Source: CAZDET01 sp964504335
GTDB lineage: Bacteria > Bacteroidota > Bacteroidia > Chitinophagales > Saprospiraceae
DNA: 41,085 nucleotides
Assembly (NCBI GenBank): GCA_964504335.1
Contig: CAZDET010000046.1
Span: 1 to 41,085, forward strand
Reading direction: 5' to 3'
Below, piece by piece: positions 8,624 through 17,018 of this stretch. Every line of letters starts with the position of its first letter. Within the stretch, counting starts at the first letter, position 1. The translations under genes and the position numbers were made by a program. A model generated the notes under the pieces. It saw only the letters and a list, made by a program, of their open reading frames with translations, ran no database searches and was not told where the DNA came from.

Positions 8624-9307
8624 ATGAATTACGAAATCATTGCAGATAAGGAGCAACTGGTAGCATTTATCGACTGGCTTCCGGAGCTGGAGGAAAATGA
8701 AAAATATTATTTATCGCTTTTTGCCCGAAAGAAGTACTGCCAGGATTTGATCAAGTCGAATGACAAGACGCAGCTCAAGCGCTTTGTGTCGGATAAGACA
8801 CGGCTTTACGATAAAATCCGGCAACTGGAAATTCCACTAGGCTATTGGAAATTGCGCGATATACCTGCTCCGCAGGAATCGCTGGTCCTGTATATTTCCC
8901 TGAACCCCCGATGCATGAAGAAGGCCACGGAAATGATGGGAAAACGCTGTTGGGACTTGATCAATGCCAAGAATTATAATTTGCACGCCGAAGCACTGAG
9001 CTGTATCCAAAAATCAAAATCGAGGACTTGCTATGTGGATTTCGATATTGACAGCAAAGAACTGGATATCGACTTCCAATGGTTAGACAACCAGATTGGG
9101 GGGCACTACAAAGTACTCGAAACGCGGGGCGGATATCATTTATTGATTCGGCCAAAGGAGGCTACCCAATTCAGATTGGAGCATTTCAATAACCAAAAAT
9201 GGTATCAGGCCATTCAACAAAAGTATCCCGTTGATCAATCCGGTGACCAGTTGATTCCGGTGGCCGGAACGTATCAAGGAGGGTTTGTTCCGAAGTTTTT
9301 GAAGTAG
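8624..9307 (+). CDS. Conserved small protein with primase-like (AEP) motifs
   Basis: A 227-residue soluble protein. The C-terminal half contains C-Y-V-D-F-D-I-D, then E-T-R-G-G-Y-H-L-L-I-R-P and, near the end, P-V-A-G-T-Y-Q-G-G-F-V-P. An hhhDhD motif followed by a small-residue/His motif resembles the catalytic core order of archaeo-eukaryotic primases (PrimPol-like), though the protein is much smaller than a full primase-polymerase. The N-terminal half is helical and charged, without a recognised domain. It stands alone, with no helicase or nuclease next to it. The primase link is inference from motif order only, and the protein may be a standalone nucleotidyltransferase-like or inactive relative. 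Confidence 0.75.
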   Translation: MNYEIIADKEQLVAFIDWLPELEENEKYYLSLFARKKYCQDLIKSNDKTQLKRFVSDKTRLYDKIRQLEIPLGYWKLRDIPAPQESLVLYISLNPRCMKKATEMMGKRCWDLINAKNYNLHAEALSCIQKSKSRTCYVDFDIDSKELDIDFQWLDNQIGGHYKVLETRGGYHLLIRPKEATQFRLEHFNNQKWYQAIQQKYPVDQSGDQLIPVAGTYQGGFVPKFLK

Positions 9308-9309
9308 AA

Positions 9310-9335
9310 GAGGTGGCCCGTTGCCGAACCACCTC
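9310..9335. terminator. Weak hairpin between convergent genes
   Basis: GAGGTGG and CCACCTC form a 7-bp stem with a 12-nt loop, midway between the convergent primase-like gene and katG. There is no T-run, so intrinsic termination is doubtful. Confidence 0.3.
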
Positions 9336-9366
9336 CCCGATATTCATCGTTAAACCGTTCGTCTGA

Positions 9367-11616
9367 TTAGACCAGATCGAACCGATCGAGATGCATCACC
9401 TTGGTCCAGGCCGCTACAAAATCCTGTACGAAACGCTCCTGGGCGTCGTCGCAGGCGTAGACCTCGGCGAGGGCGCGCAGCTCTGTGTTTGAGCCGAAGA
9501 TGAGATCGACGCGGCTGCCGGTCCACTTGACTTCGCCGGTGGCGCGATCGCGGCCTTCGAATGCATCCTGGGCATCCGAAGAGGCCTTCCAGGTCGTGCC
9601 CATGTCGAGCAGGTTGACGAAGAAGTCATTGGTAAGCGCTTCCGGCCGATCGGTAAAGACACCGTGTGCGGTCTGACCGAAGTTAGTGTTCAGCACGCGC
9701 ATGCCACCGACCAGTGCCGTCATTTCGGGAGCAGTGAGCGTTAGTAACTGTGCCTTGTCTACCAGCAATTCTTCGGCGGATGCGGTGTGGTGGGGTTTCA
9801 GGTAGTTGCGGAAGCCGTCGGCAGCCGGTTCGAGGGCCTCGAAGGATTCTACATCCGTTTGCGCCTGCGAGGCATCGGTGCGGCCCGGGGTGAACGGTAC
9901 GGTGACCTCATGGCCGGCATTTTTGGCGGCTTGTTCTATACCGGCGCATCCGGCCAGTACGATCAGGTCGGCAAGAGATACCTGCTTTCCGTCGGATTGA
10001 GCGGCGTTGAATTCACTTTGGATGCCTTCGAGCTTTTCCAGTACAGAAGCCAGGTGAGTCGGTTGATTCACTTCCCAGTCCTTCTGCGGTGCCAGGCGGA
10101 TGCGGGCACCGTTGGCACCACCGCGCTTATCGGAATCGCGGTACGTGGAGGCGGACGCCCAGGCGGTGGACACTAATTGACCAATTGACAGGCCGGAATC
10201 CAGCACCTTAGCTTTTAGAGTAGCGATGTCTTGATCGTCGATCAGCTGGTGGTCGACGGCGGGAACGGGATCTTGCCAGATCAACTCTTCCTGCGGCACA
10301 TCCGAGCCGAGGTAGCGGGCACGCGGGCCCATGTCGCGGTGGGTCAGCTTGAACCAGGCCCGAGCGAAGGCATCGGCAAATTCGTCGGGGTTTTCGTGGA
10401 AGCGCCGGGAGATCTTCTCGTAGGCAGGGTCCATCCGCAGGGAGAGATCCGTAGTGAGCATGAAGGGCGCGTGGCGCTTGGCCGGGTCGTGGGCATCGGG
10501 AATAGTACCGGCACCGGCGCCACCCTTGGGTTGCCACTGGTGGGCACCGGCGGGACTTTTGGTCAACTCCCATTCGTAGCCGAAGAGGTGATCGAAGTAG
10601 TCGTTGCTCCACTTGGTGGGCGTCTTGGTCCAGGCACCTTCGAGGCCACTGGTAATGGTGTATTGGGCATTACCGCTGCCGAAGGTATTCTTCCAACCGG
10701 TGCTTTGCTCTTCGATACTCGCACCGGCTGGCTCTGCCCCTACGTATTCGTTTGGGTCGGCAGCGCCGTGGGTTTTACCGAAGGTGTGGCCACCGGCAAT
10801 GAGGGCCACGGTTTCTTCGTCGTTCATGGCCATGCGGCCGAACGTTTCGCGAATGTCGTGGGCGGCTGCAATCGGGTCCGGCTTGCCGTTAGGCCCTTCC
10901 GGATTTACGTAAATGAGGCCCATCTGAACGGCACCCAGCGGGTTTTCGAGCTCGCGGTCGCCGGTGTAGCGTTTGTCGCCGAGCCAATCGCTTTCGGGGC
11001 CCCAGTAGATGTCTTCCTCTGGCTCCCAGACATCTTCGCGTCCGCCGGCAAATCCGAAGGTTTTGAAGCCCATTGATTCGAGCGCAATGTTGCCGGCGAG
11101 GATCATCAGGTCGGCCCAGGAAATCTTCTTGCCATACTTCTTTTTGATCGGCCAGAGCAGCAGGCGGGCTTTGTCGAGGTTGGCGTTGTCGGGCCAGCTG
11201 TTGAGCGGGGCAAAGCGCTGGGTACCGGTGCCCGCGCCTCCGCGGCCGTCGGCAATGCGGTAGGTGCCGGCGCTGTGCCAGGCCATGCGAATGAAGAAGG
11301 GGCCGTAGTGCCCGTAATCGGCAGGCCACCAGTCTTGTGATGCGGTCATGAGCTCGGTGAGCTCTTGCTTGACAGCCTCGAGATCGAGCGATTTGAATTC
11401 CTCTGCGTAGTCAAATTCTTCTCCCATCGGATTGGACAGGGAAGAGTGTTGGCGAAGGATATTCAACTTCAGTTGATTGGGCCACCAGTCGCGGTTGGAC
11501 ATGCCGCCGCCGGCGCTGTGCTTAAGCATTCCTCCGGTGAATGGGCACTTACCCTGTTGGTTGACGTTGTAACTTGTGGCACTTGCCGTTGTACCGTGAT
11601 TATTATTAGTATCCAT
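9367..11616 (-). CDS. katG: Catalase-peroxidase KatG
   Basis: This heme enzyme of 749 residues removes hydrogen peroxide by catalase and peroxidase activity. The distal site is R110-M-A-W113-H114. The proximal heme ligand is H277 in G-G-H-T-F-G-K-T-H. The cross-linked Met-Tyr-Trp adduct that confers catalase activity appears intact (W113, Y236 in L-I-Y-V-N-P-E-G, M262 in R-M-A-M). The second, heme-free C-terminal half is complete, and length is normal for the family. There is no signal peptide, so it is cytoplasmic. It is monocistronic here, with no OxyR or Fur neighbour. Long open frames on the opposite strand are codon-bias shadows. Confidence 0.97.
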   Translation of the reverse strand: MDTNNNHGTTASATSYNVNQQGKCPFTGGMLKHSAGGGMSNRDWWPNQLKLNILRQHSSLSNPMGEEFDYAEEFKSLDLEAVKQELTELMTASQDWWPADYGHYGPFFIRMAWHSAGTYRIADGRGGAGTGTQRFAPLNSWPDNANLDKARLLLWPIKKKYGKKISWADLMILAGNIALESMGFKTFGFAGGREDVWEPEEDIYWGPESDWLGDKRYTGDRELENPLGAVQMGLIYVNPEGPNGKPDPIAAAHDIRETFGRMAMNDEETVALIAGGHTFGKTHGAADPNEYVGAEPAGASIEEQSTGWKNTFGSGNAQYTITSGLEGAWTKTPTKWSNDYFDHLFGYEWELTKSPAGAHQWQPKGGAGAGTIPDAHDPAKRHAPFMLTTDLSLRMDPAYEKISRRFHENPDEFADAFARAWFKLTHRDMGPRARYLGSDVPQEELIWQDPVPAVDHQLIDDQDIATLKAKVLDSGLSIGQLVSTAWASASTYRDSDKRGGANGARIRLAPQKDWEVNQPTHLASVLEKLEGIQSEFNAAQSDGKQVSLADLIVLAGCAGIEQAAKNAGHEVTVPFTPGRTDASQAQTDVESFEALEPAADGFRNYLKPHHTASAEELLVDKAQLLTLTAPEMTALVGGMRVLNTNFGQTAHGVFTDRPEALTNDFFVNLLDMGTTWKASSDAQDAFEGRDRATGEVKWTGSRVDLIFGSNTELRALAEVYACDDAQERFVQDFVAAWTKVMHLDRFDLV

Positions 11617-11645
11617 TATGCGGTTAGTTATTAGTCAGAGAAGGG

Positions 11646-11653
11646 TAAAGATA
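11646..11653 (-). promoter_or_regulatory. Possible proximal katG -7 element
   Basis: On the minus strand this reads TATCTTTA, one mismatch from TAnnTTTG, 30 bases before the katG ATG. There is only TTA at the -33 distance. It would give a short leader, unlike the stronger element at 11941. Confidence 0.3.
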
Positions 11654-11908
11654 CCACATTGTGTTTGATTAACTGGCATCCTCGATCTGGACTTAGGGCA
11701 CACGCAGCAAATGCCGGAGGCAGTAACGCCGCCCGGCGGGACATAGCATGGCGCCTCGGCGCTCCGGCCGGTGGCTGGGCCCGGGGCGCCGCACACCATC
11801 CCACCTTACCTGCCAACCCTCGGGGCTCCAGGCAGCCAGGGCGTGCGCAGCGCACGCGGCTACCAGCAATGGAAACGGCCGTGTGAAAAGTGAGCTATTT
11901 TGAGAACG

Positions 11909-11929
11909 GCTGCCACGGGGGCAGCTTTT
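11909..11929. other. GCTGCC/GGCAGC hairpin
   Basis: A 6-bp perfect stem with a 5-nt loop. On the plus strand it is followed by TTTT and looks like a terminator, but no rightward gene precedes it. On the minus strand it would lie within about 30 bases of the expected transcript start and could be a 5' stabilising hairpin. Confidence 0.35.
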
Positions 11930-11940
11930 GGATGGTGCTG

Positions 11941-11971
11941 CAAAGATACGCGCTTACCACCTAACAAGCAA
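11941..11971 (-). promoter_or_regulatory. Strong leftward promoter candidate (TTG-N20-TATCTTTG)
   Basis: On the minus strand TTG (11969-11971) and TATCTTTG (11941-11948) are separated by 20 bases, an exact match to the Bacteroidota consensus TAnnTTTG with an acceptable spacer. Transcription would start near 11935 and run through the GC-rich segment towards katG, giving either a separate RNA or a katG leader of about 320 bases. Confidence 0.5.
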
Positions 11972-12109
11972 GGCCAAAACTATCGTACCGACCATTTTGG
12001 TGTGTTTGCCCTAATCTGGACTATTGTGCAAGAACGACTACTGAGAATGGGTATATCCTTATCCCTCATTTTGGTATAGTCGGAGTATATAAATTACCTT
12101 GCTAAAGAA

Positions 12110-12964
12110 ATGCGAACACATTCATTGAGCGCTTCCGCGGTCCTTCTTATCTTCTCGATCCTTCTTATCGGCCTTCCGCTCTTCGGCCAGACTACTGTGA
12201 GCGGAAGGCTGCTGGATGCCGATACAAACCAGCCGATCCCGTATGCCAATATCGGCGTACCGGAAAAAGCGGTAGGCACGGTGAGTGACGACAACGGACA
12301 TTTTGCCTTGTCGGGTATTAGCGTAACTGACGAAATTGTCTTTTCTTCCATCGGATATGCCACACTAAGACTACGTGCGGAGGAAGTGGGAGAGGACGCC
12401 AGTATCAGCCTGGAACCGAAAGCATACAATATCGACCAAATTGATATTCAAGCGTCTAAAATCAATGGAGCGGAGAAGCGATTCGGGGTGCGCAACAAGA
12501 CGCGCAGCCTCAGTATCGGCTTCGGGAATACGCAACTCGGCACGGAAATCGGCACGCCTATCCGCATTAAGCGGCCGGTCTACGTGAAGACCGCCAATTT
12601 TGTGCTAAATCACGCAAAGGGTGATAGCTTACTATTTCGCGTCAATATCTATCAATTCGAAAATGGGGTAGTAGGGGAGCACCTGCTCACCGAAAATATC
12701 TACATCGAAGAAAAGCAGCGTAAGGGGCTCATTTCTATAGATGTGTCAGCCTATAACATCATCCTCGAATCGGATGTCCTCCTGACGCTGGAGTGGCTGC
12801 GCAACTACGATGAAATTGGAAACAAGGAGATTACTTTCGATACCAAAAAAGCCGGTAATCCACGGGGAATCTTCACGCGCTGGACGAAGGGGAACGCCTT
12901 TGAGGTCTTATCCTTCAATCAGGGGCGGAATTTGTGTTTTTACTTGATGGGGGTGGAGATTTAG
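12110..12964 (+). CDS. Secreted carboxypeptidase-regulatory-like domain protein
   Basis: The protein has 284 residues. A signal peptide ends about residue 25 (L-F-G-Q-T). Residues 26-105 are a CarboxypepD_reg-like beta-sandwich: V-S-G-R-L-L-D-A-D-T, P-I-P-Y-A-N-I-G-V, G-T-V-S-D-D-N-G-H-F and S-S-I-G-Y. This domain is the one found at the N-terminus of Bacteroidota TonB receptors, but no plug or barrel follows. The remaining 180 residues are beta-rich (F-R-V-N-I-Y-Q-F, G-L-I-S-I-D-V-S-A-Y) and resemble the uncharacterised C-terminal half seen in many such standalone proteins. It is likely periplasmic or outer-membrane associated. It is convergent with groL and has a long hairpin after it. Confidence 0.8.
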   Translation: MRTHSLSASAVLLIFSILLIGLPLFGQTTVSGRLLDADTNQPIPYANIGVPEKAVGTVSDDNGHFALSGISVTDEIVFSSIGYATLRLRAEEVGEDASISLEPKAYNIDQIDIQASKINGAEKRFGVRNKTRSLSIGFGNTQLGTEIGTPIRIKRPVYVKTANFVLNHAKGDSLLFRVNIYQFENGVVGEHLLTENIYIEEKQRKGLISIDVSAYNIILESDVLLTLEWLRNYDEIGNKEITFDTKKAGNPRGIFTRWTKGNAFEVLSFNQGRNLCFYLMGVEI

Positions 12965-12992
12965 TTTGCCAATTTTCAATGTGCCAATTTTT

Positions 12993-13049
12993 CAATGTGC
13001 CAATGTGCCGATAATGATGAAAGATCCACATCGGCACATCGGCACATTG
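12993..13049. terminator. 20-bp inverted repeat of the CAATGTGCC family
   Basis: The left arm (12993-13012) and right arm (13030-13049) pair over 20 bases with a single mismatch around a 17-nt loop. Both are built from the word CAATGTGCCRAT. Additional copies of the word lie just to the left. It sits between the convergent regulatory-domain gene and groL and should stop transcription from both sides. Confidence 0.6.
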
Positions 13050-13054
13050 ACGAT

Positions 13055-14686
13055 TTACATCATATCATCGTACATGCCACTGCTCGGGACTCCTTCTTTG
13101 TTCTTTTTCGGCACGTCGGAGATGGTGGCTTCGGTCATCAGGACCATGCCAGCTACCGAGGCCGCATTTTCGATGGCTACGCGTGCCACTTTGGCGGGAT
13201 CGATGACGCCGGCTTTTAGCAGATCTTCGTACTCGCCAGTGCGTGCGTTGTAGCCGATAGATCCTTCCTTATCGAGTACTTCCTGGAGCACTACACTTCC
13301 TTCTGCTCCTGCATTCTGGGCGATGGTGCGCAGCGGTACTTCCAGCGCTTTGCTGACGATGCTGGTGCCGATAAACTCGTCCTCGTTGTCGAGTTGCACC
13401 TGGCGGAGTTTGTTGATAGTGCGGACAAACGCGACACCGCCGCCGGGAATGATGCCTTCTTCGATGGCAGCCCGGGTAGCGGCCAATGCGTCTTCTACGC
13501 GGTCTTTCTTTTCCTTCATCTCCACCTCGGTCGCGGCACCTACGTGCAGCACGGCTACTCCGCCAGCGAGTTTGGCGAGGCGTTCCTGCAGTTTTTCGCG
13601 GTCGTAATCGGAAGTGGCATTTTCGATTTGCTGCTTGATTTGGTTGGTGCGCGCCTCCACATCGGCTTCGGCACCATTTCCGCCCACGATGGTCGTGTTA
13701 TCCTTGTCTACCTTGATGCGCTCACAGGTACCGAGCTGATCGAGTTGGGTGTTTTCGAGCTTATAGCCGCGCTCTTCGCTGATGACAGTACCACCGGTCA
13801 GCACCGCGATGTCTTCGAGCATGGCCTTGCGACGGTCGCCGAAGCCGGGGGCCTTCACGGCAACGACTTGCAGGGTGCCGCGCAAGCGGTTGACGACCAA
13901 GGTGCCCAGGGCGGTGCCTTCGATGTCTTCAGCGATGATCAGCAGCGGGCGGCCTTCCCGATTGGCTACCTCCAGGATCGGAACAATGTCCTTTACGTTG
14001 GAAATCTTTTTGTCGTGGATCAGGATCAGCGGGTTGTCGTATTCGGCCACCATGTCCTCCTGATCGGTCGCGAAGTAGGGAGACAAGTAACCGCGGTCAA
14101 ACTGCATACCGCTTACCTCATCGACGTAGGTTTCCATGCCCTTGGCCTCTTCCACGGTGATAATGCCATTGGTACTTACCCGCTGCATGGCTTCGGCAAT
14201 GAGGCCGCCGATTTCTTCGTCGTTGTTGGCGGAGATGGTGGCTACCTGGCGGATTTTGTCGAAGTTGCCTTCCACCGGCAGCGCCAGTTCGCGGATGCTA
14301 TTGACGACAATGCCCACTGCCTTGTCGATGCCTCGCTTCAGGTCGATGGGGTTGGCGCCGGAAGTGACGTTTTTCAGACCGGCGTTTACCATGGCCTGTG
14401 CCAGAATGGTAGCGGTAGTAGTACCGTCGCCGGCTGCGTCGGCCGTTTTGCTCGCTACTTCCTTCACCATTTGAGCACCCATGTTTTCCAGGGTATTGCT
14501 CAGTTCGATTTCCTTCGCCACGGTGACCCCATCTTTGGTGACGCGGGGAGCGCCGAAGCTCTTCTCGATAACGACGTTGCGCCCTTTTGGCCCAAGCGTT
14601 ACTTTGACGGCATTGGCCAGTTTATCAATTCCTCGTTTGATGTGGTCCCGGGCGTGGGTGCCGAGGATGATCTCTTTTGCAGCCAT
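13055..14686 (-). CDS. groL: Chaperonin GroEL
   Basis: A 543-residue 60-kDa chaperonin subunit that forms the double-ring folding chamber. The ATP site motif D-A-A-G-D-G-T-T-T-A-T near residue 83 is intact, as are the V-T-L-G-P-K-G-R-N segment near residue 30 and the late G-I-I-P-G-G-G motif. Length is standard. The C-terminus ends S-S-G-M-Y-D-D-M-M rather than in long Gly-Gly-Met repeats. No groES precedes it: the upstream neighbour is a divergent exporter, so the co-chaperonin must be elsewhere, or this is an extra copy. No CIRCE element was found upstream. Confidence 0.97.
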   Translation of the reverse strand: MAAKEIILGTHARDHIKRGIDKLANAVKVTLGPKGRNVVIEKSFGAPRVTKDGVTVAKEIELSNTLENMGAQMVKEVASKTADAAGDGTTTATILAQAMVNAGLKNVTSGANPIDLKRGIDKAVGIVVNSIRELALPVEGNFDKIRQVATISANNDEEIGGLIAEAMQRVSTNGIITVEEAKGMETYVDEVSGMQFDRGYLSPYFATDQEDMVAEYDNPLILIHDKKISNVKDIVPILEVANREGRPLLIIAEDIEGTALGTLVVNRLRGTLQVVAVKAPGFGDRRKAMLEDIAVLTGGTVISEERGYKLENTQLDQLGTCERIKVDKDNTTIVGGNGAEADVEARTNQIKQQIENATSDYDREKLQERLAKLAGGVAVLHVGAATEVEMKEKKDRVEDALAATRAAIEEGIIPGGGVAFVRTINKLRQVQLDNEDEFIGTSIVSKALEVPLRTIAQNAGAEGSVVLQEVLDKEGSIGYNARTGEYEDLLKAGVIDPAKVARVAIENAASVAGMVLMTEATISDVPKKNKEGVPSSGMYDDMM

Positions 14687-14974
14687 AATTACAAGTGATT
14701 TGGTGGGATTTGATCAATCAATTTTTTCTAATCAAGGCGAATGCCAAATAGGTAAATATCGTGTCAATAGATTCCGTTTTGGCAGATCGAATGTCAAGCT
14801 GACAGCAGGTATGTCAAGTTGCCAATTTTGGTTTCGATACTTCGATTTTTGATGCTGGAATACTAGAATTATACTGATATAAATACTATAAAATATTTTA
14901 CTCAAACATAATTTTCTTGCAAATACTGTAATAATTCAAGCTACAAATTGATCAAACCCTCCCTATCATTAAGC
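14687..14974. promoter_or_regulatory. groL / exporter divergent control region
   Basis: This AT-rich region contains two near-identical 11-mers, ATGTCAAGCTG (14791-14801) and ATGTCAAGTTG (14811-14821), starting exactly 20 bases apart. That is about two helical turns, as expected for tandem protein binding. The small palindrome GCTGACAGC overlaps the first copy. A leftward TATGTTTG (minus strand, 14903-14910) matches TAnnTTTG but lacks a good -33 partner. No CIRCE repeat is present. Confidence 0.35.
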
Positions 14975-15757
14975 ATGACGGTAGCAGTTGATATTTGGCT
15001 GATCATTGGTTTTTTTATCATCGCCGTAGTGTATGGCTCGGTAGGTTTCGGAGGAGGATCGAGTTATAAGGCGTTATTGGCGTTGTACGGATTCGAGAGT
15101 ATGATCGTGCGGAGCGTAGGGCTAGTTTGTAATCTGGCCGTGGTGGTGAGCGGAGTATGGCTTTTTTTTCGGCACGGTCACCTGCGTTGGCAGCGAGTAT
15201 GGCCTTTGTTGGTAGGGGGTACTCCGGCGGCCTTTCTGGGAGGGGCGATTTATCTGTCGGAGGCAGTGTATTTCGTGCTGTTGGGCTTCACGCTGGTATT
15301 GGCGGCAGCCTTTATGGGTTATAGACGATCTGGTGCTGGTATCAAATTATCGGATCGAGATCGGGTAACTAAACCGATTGTCCGTGTACTGATAGGGGCG
15401 GGGATTGGTTTCCTATCTGGGCTGGTGGGAATTGGGGGGGGCATTTTCCTCGCGCCGGTATTGCACTTTTTCCAGAGTGATCCACCGAAGGAGATTGCTG
15501 CTGCTTGTAGCGCATATATCCTGGTGAATTCTATTGCAGGGTTAGCGGGTCAATTTACTCAGACAGCATTTTCTTTAGAAATTAAACTCATCATCCCCCT
15601 CATTATTGTGGTCGGAATAGGAGGATGGATAGGCGCTCGCTTTGGTGCCCAGCGGCTTTCTCCGTTGGTGGTACGTCGTTGGACGGCCGTCTTGATTGGG
15701 GTAGTGGGAATGCGTATTTTATGGGAGTATCTGCCCCTTTGGTGGAGCAGTTGGTAA
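14975..15757 (+). CDS. TauE/SafE (TSUP) family exporter
   Basis: A protein of 260 residues from the ATG at 14975; an upstream in-frame TTG at 14948 is less likely. It has about eight membrane helices in two repeats. Each repeat opens with the family's Gly-rich motif: V-Y-G-S-V-G-F-G-G-G-S near residue 20 and L-S-G-L-V-G-I-G-G-G-I-F near residue 150. TSUP proteins move sulfur-containing anions such as sulfite, sulfoacetate or taurine-derived products across the inner membrane. No sulfur-metabolism gene is adjacent, so the substrate is open. It is divergent from groL. Confidence 0.85.
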   Translation: MTVAVDIWLIIGFFIIAVVYGSVGFGGGSSYKALLALYGFESMIVRSVGLVCNLAVVVSGVWLFFRHGHLRWQRVWPLLVGGTPAAFLGGAIYLSEAVYFVLLGFTLVLAAAFMGYRRSGAGIKLSDRDRVTKPIVRVLIGAGIGFLSGLVGIGGGIFLAPVLHFFQSDPPKEIAAACSAYILVNSIAGLAGQFTQTAFSLEIKLIIPLIIVVGIGGWIGARFGAQRLSPLVVRRWTAVLIGVVGMRILWEYLPLWWSSW

Positions 15758-15825
15758 ACCCGTTCCCACCGAATAGAGGATGGAGATTTTGGGCAGGTAA
15801 GCAGTTTTATCGCCATTTACAATGA

Positions 15826-16359
15826 GTACTTGGTGCACTTTATGGCCCGCACGATCATCAGGGTAAACTGCGAGAATACCTCGATCCTATGATCCAAAAC
15901 ACGCCCTTCATCCGCATTAGCCAGGAGAAGGCCGCCTTGAAATGGACGCGCTGCTACGAAAAGGACGCCGTCTGCGCAATTCGCCTGGCCCTTGAGCAAA
16001 AGGCGGCAGCAGCCAATGCCATCTTCAACGTGGGCGCACCTAAATCACTGACTCAGCTAGAATTAATCCGACACTTGAAATCGGAAACGGGGTGGAAGGG
16101 GAAGGTAGAATTAGTAGCTCCGGACCAGCTGAAGCCCTACAACTACAAACCGCACCTCATTTTAAATACCGAGAAAGTCCGACGAGAACAAGGCTATTCG
16201 AAGCAATACGCTCTCCAAGCGGTATTGACCGAGACCGTTAAGTTTTTGGCAGGCGGAATACGCTATGACGTCGGTGGGGCCTTCGTTAGTAAATCATACC
16301 GAAAAGTAGGTATGCGTATCATGAAAATAGCCATTTCATTAGCGCCCAATTTACCGTAA
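15826..16359 (+). pseudogene. 3' remnant of an NAD-dependent epimerase/dehydratase gene
   Basis: The frame from 15826 reads V-L-G-A-L-Y-G-P-H-D-H-Q-G-K-L, which is the mid-protein segment of SDR-type sugar epimerases. The substrate-domain strands follow (K-W-T-R-C-Y, A-I-F-N-V-G-A-P, and an L-K-P-Y-N-Y stretch). A TGA stands immediately upstream, and nothing before it encodes the Rossmann fold with its GxxGxxG or the YxxxK active site. An ATG at 15889 could start a 156-residue product, but it would lack both cofactor and catalytic residues. The 5' part was therefore probably deleted when the exporter gene came to lie next to it. Confidence 0.65.
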
Positions 16360-16404
16360 TTTAAAGGGGTGGCGTTCCATTGATCAATCCATACATCCTT
16401 TGCT

Positions 16405-17004
16405 ATGAATCGCAACTTTTTCGCGCTGACTCTTTTGATTTGCTGTGCCTGTAGTCCGCCCACCGAGGTGGAGCAGAAAAAGGACGAATTTGACCAGGCC
16501 GTCATTCAGTTTCAAGGCAATCTGAGCGATCTGGACGATCTGATAGAAAGCGCATTGGAAGAAATCCAAATGGACCTGGGAATCGTGGGGAGGAGTGAAG
16601 AGGTGCCGGTCAGCTCGATGACCCGAAAATGGGAAAACAGCGGCACCGAGCTGGCTCGGGAAATTGCCGACATTGAAGGGGAATTCAACGAGGTTACCGC
16701 CAAGATGGAAGTGCTCTTCAACTTACTATCTGCCAAGCTGGAAGAATCCTCGGGGCATTCGCTATACGACGACATGAAAAGGGACGGCGAAGATGCCAGA
16801 AGGCGATACGATGAAAAACTGGAGCAGGCCCGCGCGCTCATCGCCGAAATCGAAGCCACAAAAACCGACATCGAAGGGTTCGGAAAGGTGGTCGAATACT
16901 ACGCTATTCTCGGAAAGATCGAACGGGGTATCAAGATTATTGAAAACATCATTTTTAAATTGCAGGACCTCAACGAGCGATTGAAGACCTTCTCCGCTAA
17001 CTGA
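16405..17004 (+). CDS. Coiled-coil lipoprotein
   Basis: A 199-residue protein with a lipoprotein signal peptide ending in I-C-C-A-C (about residue 16). The mature part is almost entirely helical and charged, with heptad-like Leu/Ile/Ala spacing in residues 30-60, 85-115 and 130-195 (E-I-A-D-I-E-G-E-F, K-L-E-Q-A-R-A-L-I-A-E-I). It is likely an envelope-anchored coiled-coil protein. No family is recognised. It is 14 bases from the next gene, so the two are probably an operon. Confidence 0.75.
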   Translation: MNRNFFALTLLICCACSPPTEVEQKKDEFDQAVIQFQGNLSDLDDLIESALEEIQMDLGIVGRSEEVPVSSMTRKWENSGTELAREIADIEGEFNEVTAKMEVLFNLLSAKLEESSGHSLYDDMKRDGEDARRRYDEKLEQARALIAEIEATKTDIEGFGKVVEYYAILGKIERGIKIIENIIFKLQDLNERLKTFSAN

Positions 17005-17018
17005 CATGCACCGATCAA

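Larger units (their letters stand above)
11617..12109. other. Gene-free region with GC-rich, hairpin-rich core
   Basis: Bases of about 11690-11885 are far richer in G+C than any flanking sequence. They hold several inverted repeats, including the perfect palindrome GCGTGCGC-A-GCGCACGC at 11841-11857 and paired GGCGCC blocks near 11750 and 11786. Open frames of about 75 codons on both strands have Arg/Ala/Pro-rich composition and no start context, so I do not call genes. Candidate explanations are an interspersed repeat, a structured small RNA read leftward, or a long katG leader. A good leftward promoter lies at its right edge. Confidence 0.5.

Noticed and set aside
10231..11076. A 281-codon open frame antisense to katG.
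   Set aside because: It lies wholly within katG, is Gly/Val-rich, and shows no domain. It is a codon-bias shadow.
11631..11886. Overlapping 74- and 75-codon open frames in the GC-rich segment.
   Set aside because: High G+C removes stops on both strands, composition is Arg/Ala/Pro-rich, and no start context is present.
13394..14698. A 434-codon open frame antisense to groL.
   Set aside because: It mirrors groL codon bias, has no recognisable domain, and the GroEL frame is unmistakable.
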